A DNA stretch of 64,000 nt from Mycolicibacterium tusciae JS617. Its GTDB lineage: Bacteria; Actinomycetota; Actinomycetes; Mycobacteriales; Mycobacteriaceae. The stretch covers positions 6,467,837-6,531,836 of the forward strand of contig NZ_KI912270.1 in assembly GCF_000243415.2 (NCBI RefSeq), given 5' to 3'. The first letter of the stretch is position 1, and every line of letters begins with the position of its first letter. Of this stretch, positions 17,540 through 26,105 are shown piece after piece. The notes beneath the pieces are model-generated. The model was not told where the DNA came from. It searched no databases and worked only from the letters and a program-made list of their open reading frames with translations. Both the position numbers and the translations under genes were made by a program.

Positions 17540-17977
17540 ATGACTCAGACCCTCGGCGCTGACCTGCTGGCCGTGGTCGCCCGGATCAATCGACTCGCCA
17601 CCCAACGTGCCCGGCTGCCGCTGCCGTTCGCTCAGGCGCGGCTGCTGTCGACCATCGAAGACCAGGGGCCGACCCGCATATCCGACCTCGCAGCGCTGGA
17701 TCACTGCTCACAGCCGACGATGACAACCCAGGTGCGCAGGCTCGAAGACGGCGGTTACGTGTCACGCACCGTTGACGCAACCGACGCGCGGGCCGTGCTC
17801 ATCGAGATCACGACCAAGGGAATCGAAACACTGAGGCAGGTGCGAGTGGACCGCGGCGCGGCCATCGACCCGTATCTCGAGCGCCTCGATGCCGCGGACC
17901 GGCGGGCACTCGGTGAGGCCGTCCGGGTTCTGCGCGGACTTCTCGCGGACGTGGCCTCCCCCACCACCACCAAATAA
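17540..17977 (+). CDS. MarR-family transcriptional regulator
   Basis: This 145-residue protein has a winged helix-turn-helix. The segment PFAQARLLSTIEDQGPTRISDLAALDHCSQPTMTTQVRRLEDGGYVSRTVDATDARAVLIEIT, about residues 32-95, contains the HTH and the Asp-x-Arg-Ala wing typical of MarR proteins. The ATG at 17540 has no good ribosome-binding site, so a leaderless transcript is plausible. It lies 27 bp upstream of the MFS exporter on the same strand, the usual layout of a drug-responsive regulator and its efflux target, and diverges from the ECF transporter genes. Confidence 0.9.
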   Translation: MTQTLGADLLAVVARINRLATQRARLPLPFAQARLLSTIEDQGPTRISDLAALDHCSQPTMTTQVRRLEDGGYVSRTVDATDARAVLIEITTKGIETLRQVRVDRGAAIDPYLERLDAADRRALGEAVRVLRGLLADVASPTTTK

Positions 17978-18004
17978 CAGCGATTTAAAGGAGCATCCGC
18001 CCGT

Positions 18005-19210
18005 ATGTGGCGTCAACCCAAAGCTGTTTGGGCCGTTGCCTTCGCGTCCGTCGTCGCGTTCATGGGTATCGGTCTCGTCGACCCGATTCTCAAGCCGATA
18101 GCCGACAACCTGAACGCATCCGCGTCGCAGGTGTCACTGTTGTTCACCAGTTACATGGCGGTGATGGGCGTGGCCATGCTGATCACCGGCGTGGTTTCGA
18201 GCCGGATCGGTCCGAAACGCACACTGCTACTCGGCCTCGTCGTGATCATCGCCGGCGCGGGCCTGGCCGGCATGTCGGGCAGCGTCATGGAAATCGTTGG
18301 CTGGCGGGCACTTTGGGGGCTAGGAAATGCGCTGTTCATCGCGACGGCGTTGGCCACCATCGTAAATTCGGCGCGCGGCTCGGTGGCGCAGGCGATCATC
18401 CTGTACGAGGCCGCGCTGGGGCTGGGCATCGCCGTCGGCCCGCTCGTCGGCGGTGTCCTCGGGTCGATCTCGTGGCGCGGGCCGTTCTTCGGGGTGTCGG
18501 CGCTGATGGCCGTCGCCGTCGTCGTCACGGCATTCCTTCTCCCGTCGACGCCACCCGCGCAGCGTGCGACGACGTTGGCCGACCCGTTCCGGGCACTGCG
18601 CCACCGCGGGCTGCTGGGCGTGGCAATCACCGCACTGCTGTACAACTTCGGCTTCTTCACGCTGCTGGCGTTCACGCCGTTCCCGCTCGACATGAACGCG
18701 CATGAGATCGGGCTGATCTTCTTCGGCTGGGGCGTCGCGTTGGCGTTCACGTCGGTCGTCGTGGCGCCGCGACTGCAGCACCGCTTCGGCACGGTGCCGA
18801 CGCTGCTGGTGAACCTACTGGCCATGACGGCAACCCTGGTCGTGATGGCCGTCGGCACGGAAAACAAGACCCTGCTTGCGACATGTGTGGTGGTGTCCGG
18901 CCTGTTCATCGGCATCAACAACACGTTGATCACCGAAACCGTGATGAAGGCGGCGCCCGTCGAGAGAGGCGTGGCCTCTGCGGCTTACAGCTTTGTGCGG
19001 TTCTCCGGAGCCGCGCTGGCGCCGTGGCTGGCAGGTGTGCTCGGCGAGCAGATCAACATGCACGTCCCCTACTGGGTGGGCGCCGGCGCGGTGTTGCTCG
19101 GTGCCGGGGTCCTGGCGCTTACCCGCTCGCATCTGACGGGCATCGACGACGAAGAGGAACTCGACGATGTCAGCGAGGCGGTCGCTATCACCGTCGGCAG
19201 CGATACTTAG
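18005..19210 (+). CDS. MFS drug-efflux-like transporter
   Basis: This 401-residue protein has 12 hydrophobic segments and the major facilitator motif A-like loop SSRIGPKRTLLLG (about residues 66-78), plus a motif C-like ALGLGIAVGPLVGG in helix 5 that is typical of antiporters. The C-terminus is acidic (DDEEELDDVSEA). It begins 27 bp after the MarR gene, with an AAAGGAG-type site (18 bp upstream of the ATG), so it is likely MarR-controlled. Substrate unknown. The IS110-type element sits directly downstream. Confidence 0.9.
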   Translation: MWRQPKAVWAVAFASVVAFMGIGLVDPILKPIADNLNASASQVSLLFTSYMAVMGVAMLITGVVSSRIGPKRTLLLGLVVIIAGAGLAGMSGSVMEIVGWRALWGLGNALFIATALATIVNSARGSVAQAIILYEAALGLGIAVGPLVGGVLGSISWRGPFFGVSALMAVAVVVTAFLLPSTPPAQRATTLADPFRALRHRGLLGVAITALLYNFGFFTLLAFTPFPLDMNAHEIGLIFFGWGVALAFTSVVVAPRLQHRFGTVPTLLVNLLAMTATLVVMAVGTENKTLLATCVVVSGLFIGINNTLITETVMKAAPVERGVASAAYSFVRFSGAALAPWLAGVLGEQINMHVPYWVGAGAVLLGAGVLALTRSHLTGIDDEEELDDVSEAVAITVGSDT

Positions 19211-19291
19211 ACGGTATGAGGGGCTGGGGCCCCGCTCACATGTGAACGTGGGTTGCCGACAGGAATGTGGTCCTGGCCGGTAGAGCCACAG

Positions 19292-20389
19292 ATGTGGGAG
19301 GCCCCAGTGAAGGTTCAGCGTACGAGTGTTGGTTTGGATGTGCACGCACGATCGGTGGTCGCATGCGGTCTTGATGGTGAGACCGGGGAGCTCTTCGAGC
19401 GGCGGTTGACTCCGGATCACGGGGAGATTCTGGCGTGGTTGGGTGATCTGCCCGGGCCGGTTGCTGCGACCTATGAGGCGGGCCCGACGGGTTTCGTGTT
19501 GGCCCGCAGCATCAATGCCTCCGGGATCAGGTGTTCGGTCGCCGCGCCGTCGAAGTTGCAGCGCCCGGTCGGCGATCGGGTCAAGACCGATAAGCGCGAT
19601 GCCCGTCATCTGGCCCGGTTGTTGCATCTGGGCGAGATCGTCGAAGTCGAGATCCCCAGCGTGGAGCAGGAATCTGCGCGTGATCTGTTCCGGGCGCGGG
19701 AGGCCTGCCGCAAGGACCTGATGGCCGCCCGTCATCGGCTCTCGAAGCTGCTGCTGCGCCGAGGGATCGTCTACTACGGCGGAACGGCCTGGTCACGAAA
19801 TCACGAACGGTGGCTGCAGAGCCAGCGGTTCGACGACCCCGCGCTGGCGATCGCCTATGACACCGCCTTCGACACGGTGTTGACCACCACCGCTCGCCGG
19901 GGCCGCCTGGATGCGGCGATCACCGCGATGGCCGCCGATTCCACGTTCACCCCGGTGGTGACGCGGCTGGGGTGTCTGCGCGGGGTCTCGACGTTGACGG
20001 CGTTCGGGTTGGCCACCGAGATCGGCGACTGGCACCGGCTGAGCGGGCGTTCGATCGGCGCCTATCTGGGGCTGGTGCCATGCGAGTACTCCTCGGGAGA
20101 CAACAGGGTCCAGGGCGGGTTGACCCGCACCGGCAACGGCCACGCCCGCCGGTTGTTGATCGAGGCGGCTTGGCATCACCGGCCGTCGTATCGGCCCGGT
20201 GAGGTGATGCGGCGTCGCTGGGATGCCGCCCCACCGGCAGCGCGAGCTCGCGGGCAGGCCGCCAACCGGCGACTGCACGCCCGCTGGCTGCGGTTCAACG
20301 AACGCCGCAAGCGTCCAGTGGTGGCCAATGCCGCCATCGCCCGCGAGTTGGCCGGCTGGTGCTGGTCGTTGGCCGTCATGGACGACTGA
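19292..20389 (+). CDS. IS110-family transposase (recombinase)
   Basis: This 365-residue protein reads from the ATG at 19292; a GTG at 19306 is also possible. The N-terminal RuvC-like DEDD domain is visible: GLDVHARSVVAC with the first Asp, YEAGPTGF with the Glu, and VKTDKRDARHLARLL with the Asp pair. The C-terminal Tnp_20 domain carries the serine region (CLRGVSTLTAFGLATEIGDWHRLSGRSIGAYLGLVPCEYSSG, about residues 230-272). IS110 recombinases are known to be guided by an element-encoded bridge RNA. The reading frame looks complete. Confidence 0.92.
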   Translation: MWEAPVKVQRTSVGLDVHARSVVACGLDGETGELFERRLTPDHGEILAWLGDLPGPVAATYEAGPTGFVLARSINASGIRCSVAAPSKLQRPVGDRVKTDKRDARHLARLLHLGEIVEVEIPSVEQESARDLFRAREACRKDLMAARHRLSKLLLRRGIVYYGGTAWSRNHERWLQSQRFDDPALAIAYDTAFDTVLTTTARRGRLDAAITAMAADSTFTPVVTRLGCLRGVSTLTAFGLATEIGDWHRLSGRSIGAYLGLVPCEYSSGDNRVQGGLTRTGNGHARRLLIEAAWHHRPSYRPGEVMRRRWDAAPPAARARGQAANRRLHARWLRFNERRKRPVVANAAIARELAGWCWSLAVMDD

Positions 20390-20399
20390 GAACAACTGA

Positions 20400-20530
20400 A
20401 TCGTCCAGGTGTCCGTATCGAGGTGATCGGCAAGCGTCTTGGAGTGACCCGCGGAAATCGCTATGAGCAATCATGTTGCCCTGCAACTGATCACGCTCGA
20501 TTACTAGACCTGCGATCCACTCCGACTCGA
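20400..20530 (+). pseudogene. Possible TetR helix-turn-helix fossil between the two IS elements
   Basis: The frame just after the IS110 transposase reads IEVIGKRLGVTRGNRYE, close to the recognition-helix segment of TetR regulators (VAKRLGVTRGSFYWHF type). With a frameshift, LQLITLDY follows, where TetR proteins continue with a Leu-rich helix. No start or remainder is present. This may be a relic of a regulator destroyed by IS-linked deletion, or a chance match. Confidence 0.3.
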
Positions 20531-20621
20531 AGACCCGTCCTGCGGTAACCAACCCGCGCATATCAGACTGACACGCGTCGACACGACACGCTCGGCACCC
20601 ACGAACGCTCACCTGGTCAAC

Positions 20622-20659
20622 GAAGCGGCGGCCGCAGCGACGGTTGCGGCCGCCGCTTC
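20622..20659 (+). other. Strong 15-bp stem hairpin
   Basis: A perfect 15-bp inverted repeat (GAAGCGGCGGCCGCA and its complement) encloses an 8-nt loop. No T-run follows, so a classical intrinsic terminator is not supported, though GC-only terminators are common in actinobacteria. It could also belong to the structured RNA of the IS110 element or be a relic of a lost gene. Confidence 0.7.
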
Positions 20660-20732
20660 ACCCTGCCCACTTGACAAACCACTCCCCATATCAGCGATTT
20701 CGGTGCGCGTACGTTCGCTCATCGAACTGTCC

Positions 20733-20780
20733 TGTTCGGGGACATCGCTGACACCGGTATGTCTTGAGACATCGCTGACA
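20733..20780 (+). repeat. Left-end tandem transposase-binding-like repeats of the IS481 element
   Basis: Two 21-bp blocks, 20733-20753 and 20760-20780, share the core GACATCGCTGACA. They are inverted relative to the pair at the right end. Confidence 0.75.
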
Positions 20781-20809
20781 CCTGAGTAGGGCCTCGACCA
20801 CGATGGTTC

Positions 20810-22006
20810 ATGGCCCAGAAGGTGACGGCAATGGACATTCGGATGGCTGCGGCGTTGGCCGGGCAAGTGGACAACGTGGCGGAGTTCTGTCGCCGCGAGC
20901 ACATCAGTCGGCAGACGTTCTACAAGTTTCGTGGGCGCTTCCGTGACGGTGGGATCGACGGGCTGCAGGATCGGTCCCGACGGCCATTGACCTCGCCGGG
21001 TCAGACCTGCCCCGAGGTCGAGGACCTGGTGGTGCGCCGCCGCAAACAGTTGATCGAGCAGGGGCGAGATCACGGCGCCCAATCGATCGTGTGGTCATTG
21101 CAACGCGACGGTGTGCAGGCAGTGCCGTCGCCGTCGACGGTGTGGCAGATCCTGACCCGCCGCGGGCTGATCACCCCGCAGCCGCAGAAACGTCCGAAGT
21201 CGGCGACGAAGCGGTTCGTGTTCGCGCGGCCCAATGAATGCTGGCAGTCAGATTGGACCGGATGGTGGCTTGCCGGTGGCAGTGCGGTGGCCATCGCGGG
21301 CAGCCTCGATGACCACTCCCGCTATGCCGTGGGGTTGCGCGCCGATGCCGGCGACGCCGACGGTGACCTCGTCTGGTCGGTCATCATGGCTGGTATCGAC
21401 GAGTGTGGGATACCGTCGATGTCGTTGTCGGACAACGGAATCGTCTACACCGGTAGATTCCATGCGCATGAATCGGCGTTCGAGATCAACCTGCGCGCCC
21501 TTGGTGTGCGCACGATCAACTCGGCACCGTTTCATCCGCAGACCTGCGGCAAGATCGAGCGGTTCTGGCAGACACTGAAGAAGTGGCTGTCCGCGCGGGA
21601 CCCGGCGGCCACCGTCGCCGAACTCAACGACCTGCTCGAGGAGTTCCGCAGCTTCTACAACCACCAACGGCCCCACCGTGCGCTGCGTGGAGCCACCCCG
21701 GCCGAGGCGTTTCACGCCACCGCCAAGGCCCGCCCAGCCGACCGCCCACTTCCCGCACCCGTGTTCGTCAGCCACCACACCGTCGGCGAGCAGTCGGGCT
21801 ACGTGTGCGCTGCGCCCTACAGGATCAACGTCGGCCTGCGCTGGGCCGGCCACGAATGCGACGTCATCCGCGACGGTGACCACATCGCGATCTTCAGCGG
21901 CAACCGACTCGTCCGCGCATTCACCGCCGACCCCGCCCGCTACCACCAACCCGCCGAACCAAACACCCGTACCTATCGCACTCGCGAGCCCAAACCGGCA
22001 CCATGA
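20810..22006 (+). CDS. IS481-family transposase
   Basis: This 398-residue DDE transposase has an N-terminal helix-turn-helix (NVAEFCRREHISRQTFYKF, about residues 22-40) and an rve integrase core. Catalytic residues are visible as the Asp of WQSDWTG, the Asp of LSDNGIVYTG and the Glu of GKIERFWQTLKKW. The segment SFYNHQRPHRALRGATPAEAF is typical for the family. The C-terminal 60 residues form a beta-rich domain (YRINVGLRWAGHECDVIRDG). The frame is intact and the element has matching ends, so it may still be active. Confidence 0.93.
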   Translation: MAQKVTAMDIRMAAALAGQVDNVAEFCRREHISRQTFYKFRGRFRDGGIDGLQDRSRRPLTSPGQTCPEVEDLVVRRRKQLIEQGRDHGAQSIVWSLQRDGVQAVPSPSTVWQILTRRGLITPQPQKRPKSATKRFVFARPNECWQSDWTGWWLAGGSAVAIAGSLDDHSRYAVGLRADAGDADGDLVWSVIMAGIDECGIPSMSLSDNGIVYTGRFHAHESAFEINLRALGVRTINSAPFHPQTCGKIERFWQTLKKWLSARDPAATVAELNDLLEEFRSFYNHQRPHRALRGATPAEAFHATAKARPADRPLPAPVFVSHHTVGEQSGYVCAAPYRINVGLRWAGHECDVIRDGDHIAIFSGNRLVRAFTADPARYHQPAEPNTRTYRTREPKPAP

Positions 22007-22007
22007 G

Positions 22008-22053
22008 TGTCAGCGATGTCCCAAGACAAAAGTGTCAGCGATGTCCCGAGACA
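22008..22053 (-). repeat. Right-end tandem repeats of the IS481 element
   Basis: Two 21-bp blocks, 22008-22028 and 22033-22053, differ by a single base and are the inverted counterparts of the left-end pair. The inner block begins two bases after the transposase stop codon. Confidence 0.75.
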
Positions 22054-22088
22054 CCACAAGTCGCTCAGCGAACGTCAGCGCACCGAAA

Positions 22089-23202
22089 TCACGAGAGCGC
22101 GAACGCGTAGAACTGCGTCATCTGGTCGTCTGAAAAGTTGTCATCGGTCACGAGCACCACGACCTGCCTGCCGTCCGACAGCTTCGGACCCAACGTGATT
22201 CCCTCGACGTTGTCCAGATTCTGAACCTCGGACATCGTCGACAGGTCGGCGACCCAAGCTCTTGGTCATCGCCGTCGGCGTCGCATTCGCAAGTGAGGCT
22301 CTGCCCAGGATGTTGTCGGCTCCGGCGATGCTGGCCCGGTAGATACGCGCGACGTTGTGGGTGCCGTGCGAGCGCTCGATGACCAGGAAGTTGTCGTCGT
22401 CGAGCGCCACGAGATCCGACAGCCCGTTCGCCCCGCCGTTCGGCGCGGTGATCGGGTCCAACGGGTACGCGTACTGCGCGGTGGCGGCACCCGTCGACAC
22501 GTCGAACCGGGTGATGCGCGTGAGGGCGCCGGCGTCGGCGGTCGGCAGGCTGCCGTCGGTGAATCCTGGGTCTTCCATACCTGCGAACAAAAAGTCGCCG
22601 CTCGGCGTCAACGTGAGGCCCTCGAGGCCGCTGTTGCTCCTGGTTCCCGTCTCCCGCTGCGACATCGACAGCACTGGCGGCAGCGCGAACTCGCTGCGGA
22701 ACGCGCCGTCGAGCCCGGCGGCACGGACCCACGGATCCAACAGCACCGGCCGGTTCGGGTCTTTGATGATCCGCTCCCCCTCGCTGGACCAGTACAGCTG
22801 TTGACGGCGTTCGTCGAAGGCGATGCCCTCGGGGTCCGGCGGGATCACCGGCGGCGTGGCGTCGGGCGACAGCGGCGGGAAGGGCGCGCCGCTGCGGTCC
22901 AGCAGCGGCGTGGAATCGAGCCACTCGATTCCGGTCAATCTGTTGTTCGGCAACATGATTCGGATGGTGTAGAACCTCGCGGGATTCCGCACCGAGCGGT
23001 CGTCACTGATCACGTAGTAAACCTGACGAACCGGGTCGTAACTGATCGCCGAAAGTCCCCCGACCGTCGTGTCATCGAACGCGGTGCCCGTCGGGAAGCT
23101 GATCTGCCCGAGGTAGTCCAAGCCCGTCGATGATGTGTGCGCAGGGCTGCAGGCGACAAGGCACAAAGCGACGGCCAACAGGCCGCACCGCAATTGCCTC
23201 AC
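22089..23202 (-). pseudogene. Phytase-esterase-like lipoprotein gene with a frameshift
   Basis: The reading begins at the GTG at 23202, overlapping the VIT-gene stop (GTGA). It encodes a lipoprotein signal (LLAVALCLVACSPAH) followed by an esterase-like phytase-family beta-propeller domain: GGLSAISYDPVRQVYYVISDDR, DPEGIAFD, NSGLEGLTLTPSGDFLFAGMEDPG and GLSDLVALDDDNFLVIERS. After AMTKSL the frame is lost. One extra base in the CCC run at 22253-22255 explains it, since the next frame continues ADLSTMSEVQNLDNVEGI and ends VLVTDDNFSDDQMTQFYAFALS with stop at 22089-22091. That stop codon lies at the IS481 end. The product would be an envelope-anchored hydrolase-like protein. Confidence 0.8.
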
Positions 23203-23936
23203 CCGGTGACTGTACCGATGAGGGTCCCGACCAAATAGGTGGCGGCGATGGCGACCGCTCCGAATGCCAGCTGCCGCAACGACGCAAACCACGCTGGCCG
23301 CTTCGTGAAGCGCGCGGCCACACCGCCGGCGACGATCAACCCGACACCGCCACACAGCAGGCCGGCCCACAGCGACTCGAACCCGAGCAGGTACGGGATC
23401 AGCGGGACGATCGCACCGACGGTGAACATCGCGAATGACGATCCTGCCGCGACCCACGGTGAGGGCTTCTCGCTGGGGTCGATACCCAGTTCCTGGACGA
23501 GGTGGAAGTTCAGGGCGCGATCCTCGTCGCGGTGGATCTCCTCGGTGGCCGTGACGGCGGTGTCCCGCTCCAACCCCATGTTCATCAGCATCGCCACCAG
23601 CTCGCTCTTCTCGGCCTGCGGATGCTTGCGAAAGGCGCGTCGTTCGACGATGACTTCGGAGTCGATCTGCTCGTTGGCGGTCGTGACCGACGTGTACTCC
23701 CCCATAGCCATCGAGGAGGCGCCGGCCAACAACCCCGCCACACCGCTGAGCAGGACCGTATGTGCGCTGGCCGCCGCCCCGACGCCCGCAATGAGTGCCG
23801 TGTTGCTCACTAGGCCGTCCATCGCCCCGAAAGTCGCCGCGCGCAACCAGCCACCCGTCACGTCGGAGTGCCGGTGTGTGGCGCTGTGCGGTACGCCCGT
23901 CGGGGCTACCGGTCCGTCCCTACCCGACCGTGACAT
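23199..23936 (-). CDS. VIT1/CCC1-family metal transporter
   Basis: This 245-residue membrane protein matches the VIT/CCC1 family. The first helix region contains GAMDGLVSNTALIAGVGAA, followed by LLSGVAGLLAGASSMAMGEYTSVTTANEQ, then a long charged cytoplasmic segment with the metal-site-like Glu/His cluster (ERRAFRKHPQAEKSELVAMLMNMGLERD, TEEIHRDEDRALNFH). Three C-terminal helices follow. VIT proteins export or store Fe2+/Mn2+. The gene is translationally coupled to the downstream lipoprotein gene. The start is the ATG at 23936. Confidence 0.9.
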   Translation of the reverse strand: MSRSGRDGPVAPTGVPHSATHRHSDVTGGWLRAATFGAMDGLVSNTALIAGVGAAASAHTVLLSGVAGLLAGASSMAMGEYTSVTTANEQIDSEVIVERRAFRKHPQAEKSELVAMLMNMGLERDTAVTATEEIHRDEDRALNFHLVQELGIDPSEKPSPWVAAGSSFAMFTVGAIVPLIPYLLGFESLWAGLLCGGVGLIVAGGVAARFTKRPAWFASLRQLAFGAVAIAATYLVGTLIGTVTG

Positions 23937-24037
23937 GGTGTCGATTCAACGCCACTGGTTTGGCCTGGTCCAGCAAGGTTTGGCTACGTTTGCCACATCA
24001 CAGTTTCCGGGCACGCCCGAAGGGCTACGGTCGAGTC

Positions 24038-25975
24038 ATGACCACCATTGCGCAACATCTACGCAACGCTCTCGACGGCCGCTGGCGTGATGTGAAGAAC
24101 CAGATGCGTGAGGAACTCTCCAGCGAGGTCTTCCGGCCGCACTACACGCCGAACACCGTCATCGCCCGCACCAAGGTGGCGGAACAGTTGAAGATCATGG
24201 CCTCCCAAGGGGCCGCCGAAGACGGGTTCAGGAAGGAACACGGCGGCAACGGGAACGTCGGCGCGGCGGTGACTCAGATCGAGATGCTCGCCATGTCCGA
24301 CCTGTCGCTGATGGTCAAGGCCGGCGTGCAGTGGGGCCTGTTCGGCGGGGCCGTCGAGAACCTGGGCACCGAACGCCACCACGAGGCGTACGTCCAGCGC
24401 ATCATCGATCTGGACCTGCTGGGCTGCTTCGCGATGACCGAGACCGGCCATGGCAGCGATGTGCAGGCCCTGGAGACCACGGCGACGTACGATCCCGCGT
24501 CGCGGGAGTTCGTGATCGACTCGCCTACCCGTACCTCGCGCAAGGACTACATCGGCGGTGCCGCCGAAACCGCCCGCGTCGCCGCGGTTTTCGCACAGCT
24601 GATCACCCCCGACGGGGAAGGACACGGCGTGCACTGTTTCGTCGTGCCGATCCGCGACGACGAGGGCAACGATCTGCCGGGGGTGACGACCAGCGACTGC
24701 CACTACAAGGGCGGCCTGCCCGGCGTCGACAACGGACGGATCCAGTTCGACCATGTCCGCGTCCCGCGCGAGAACCTGCTCAACAAGTACGCGGATGTGG
24801 CCGAGGACGGAACGTACTCCTCGCCGATCGAGAATCCGGGCCGACGGTTCTTCACGATGCTCGGCACGTTGATCCGCGGACGGGTCACTGTCGGCGGAAG
24901 CGCGGGTGCGGCCGCGCGGGTGGCGCTGGACATCGCGACCCGATATGCACTGGAACGCAGGCAGTTCGAGGCGCCCGGCGAGGACAACGAGGTGCTGATC
25001 ATGGACTACCTGGTGCATCAGCGCCGGTTGTTCCCGTTGATCGCGAAGTCCTATGCGCTGCAGTTCGCGCAGAACGAGCTCGTCGCGAAGTGTCATGAGC
25101 TTCAGACGGCCGACGATCCCGATCCCGAGGAGCAGCGTGAGTTGGAGTCACGGGCCGCGGGGCTCAAGGCCGCCAACACCTGGCACGCCACTCGCGCGAT
25201 CCAGGAGGCCCGCGAAGCTTGCGGCGGCGCAGGGTATATGGCCGAGAACCGGCTGATCGCGCTGAAGGCCGACACCGACGTATTCACCACTTTCGAAGGC
25301 GACAACCACGTGCTCACCCAGCTCGTCGCCAAGGAATTGCTCACCACCTACGCCGACGACATCAAGGGTATGAGCCCCGTCGAGTGGGTGCGGTTCGCGG
25401 CCAACTTCGCCGGCGAGCGGGTGCTCAAACGCACTGCGGCCGAGACGATCATGCAGACGATTCTCGACACTCGCCAGGACAACGAGGAGGAAGGCAGCCT
25501 TTTCAACCGCGGCACTCAGGTCAAGATGTTCGAGGACCGCGAGGAGTACATGCTCTCCACCGTGGCGCGCCGGCTGCAGGGCAAGTCCAAGGAGATGAGC
25601 GCGTTCGATGCGTTCAACTCGGTGCAGGACCATGTGCTGCACACGGCGCGGGCACACATTGACCGCATCATCCTGGAGGCGTTCGTCGCAGGCATCGACT
25701 CCTGCGAATCCACGTCTGTTGAAGGGCAGGAGGCGCGAGAGATTCTGAATTTGGTCTGCGACCTGTACGCGCTGACGGTGATCGAGGAGGACCGGGCGTG
25801 GTTCATGGAACACCGCTTCCTGTCGACCGAACGTGCCAAGGCCGTCACCCGTGGCATCAACGAGCGATGCCGCGATCTGCGGCCCCACGCCGAACTACTC
25901 GTCGACGGCTTCGGCATACCTGAGCAGCTTCGCTACGCCGAAATGCTGCATCCGGAGAACATCGTCGACACATAG
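24038..25975 (+). CDS. Acyl-CoA oxidase/dehydrogenase-like flavoenzyme (645 aa)
   Basis: The ATG at 24038 gives a 645-residue protein; the frame is open upstream but that part is antisense to the VIT gene. Length and motifs resemble peroxisomal-type acyl-CoA oxidases rather than 380-residue dehydrogenases: GCFAMTETGHGSDVQALETTATYD for the flavin/substrate region, CHYKGGLPGVDNGRIQFDHVRVPRENLLN, RRQFEAPG, and EACGGAGYMAENRLIALKADTDVFTTFEGDN with the catalytic-type Glu. A C-terminal helical domain (residues 470-645) follows. It should oxidise acyl-CoAs in lipid degradation. It stands alone on the plus strand. Confidence 0.9.
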   Translation: MTTIAQHLRNALDGRWRDVKNQMREELSSEVFRPHYTPNTVIARTKVAEQLKIMASQGAAEDGFRKEHGGNGNVGAAVTQIEMLAMSDLSLMVKAGVQWGLFGGAVENLGTERHHEAYVQRIIDLDLLGCFAMTETGHGSDVQALETTATYDPASREFVIDSPTRTSRKDYIGGAAETARVAAVFAQLITPDGEGHGVHCFVVPIRDDEGNDLPGVTTSDCHYKGGLPGVDNGRIQFDHVRVPRENLLNKYADVAEDGTYSSPIENPGRRFFTMLGTLIRGRVTVGGSAGAAARVALDIATRYALERRQFEAPGEDNEVLIMDYLVHQRRLFPLIAKSYALQFAQNELVAKCHELQTADDPDPEEQRELESRAAGLKAANTWHATRAIQEAREACGGAGYMAENRLIALKADTDVFTTFEGDNHVLTQLVAKELLTTYADDIKGMSPVEWVRFAANFAGERVLKRTAAETIMQTILDTRQDNEEEGSLFNRGTQVKMFEDREEYMLSTVARRLQGKSKEMSAFDAFNSVQDHVLHTARAHIDRIILEAFVAGIDSCESTSVEGQEAREILNLVCDLYALTVIEEDRAWFMEHRFLSTERAKAVTRGINERCRDLRPHAELLVDGFGIPEQLRYAEMLHPENIVDT

Positions 25976-26105
25976 GCAACACACGCCCCAACTGGCGTGC
26001 GGCAAGTCACAATTCCAGCGATTTCTGAGATGTTCCGTGTCAGACGCTGACAGAATTCATGATCGGTGGTCCGAGCGGGCCCGCCACACCCAGAGGGGGT
26101 AGTCG

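Larger units (their letters stand above)
19211..20690 (+). mobile_element. IS110-family insertion sequence, ends not resolved
   Basis: A complete IS110-type transposase gene is flanked by about 80 bp on the left and up to about 300 bp on the right before the IS481 element. IS110 elements usually lack terminal inverted repeats, so exact ends cannot be set by eye. The limits given are outer bounds. The right flank holds a strong hairpin (20622-20659) and a stretch resembling a TetR helix-turn-helix, so part of it may not belong to the element. Confidence 0.55.
20696..22090 (+). mobile_element. IS481-family element with 58-bp inverted ends
   Basis: The two ends (20696-20753 and 22033-22090) align as 58-bp imperfect inverted repeats, 47 of 58 matching by hand count and beginning GATTTCGGTG. 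A single transposase gene fills the 1.4 kb element. The inner part of each end repeats: a 21-bp block occurs twice in tandem at both ends (20733-20753 and 20760-20780; 22008-22028 and 22033-22053). No target duplication is visible in the flanking bases, which suggests a rearrangement after insertion. Confidence 0.8.

Noticed and set aside
20622..20659. Intrinsic terminator of the IS110 transposase gene
   Set aside because: The stem is strong but no T-run follows and it lies more than 230 bp beyond the stop codon, so it was kept only as a hairpin of unknown role.
23795..24037. N-terminal extension of the acyl-CoA oxidase-like gene
   Set aside because: It overlaps the VIT gene on the other strand; the ATG at 24038 gives a normal flavoenzyme start.
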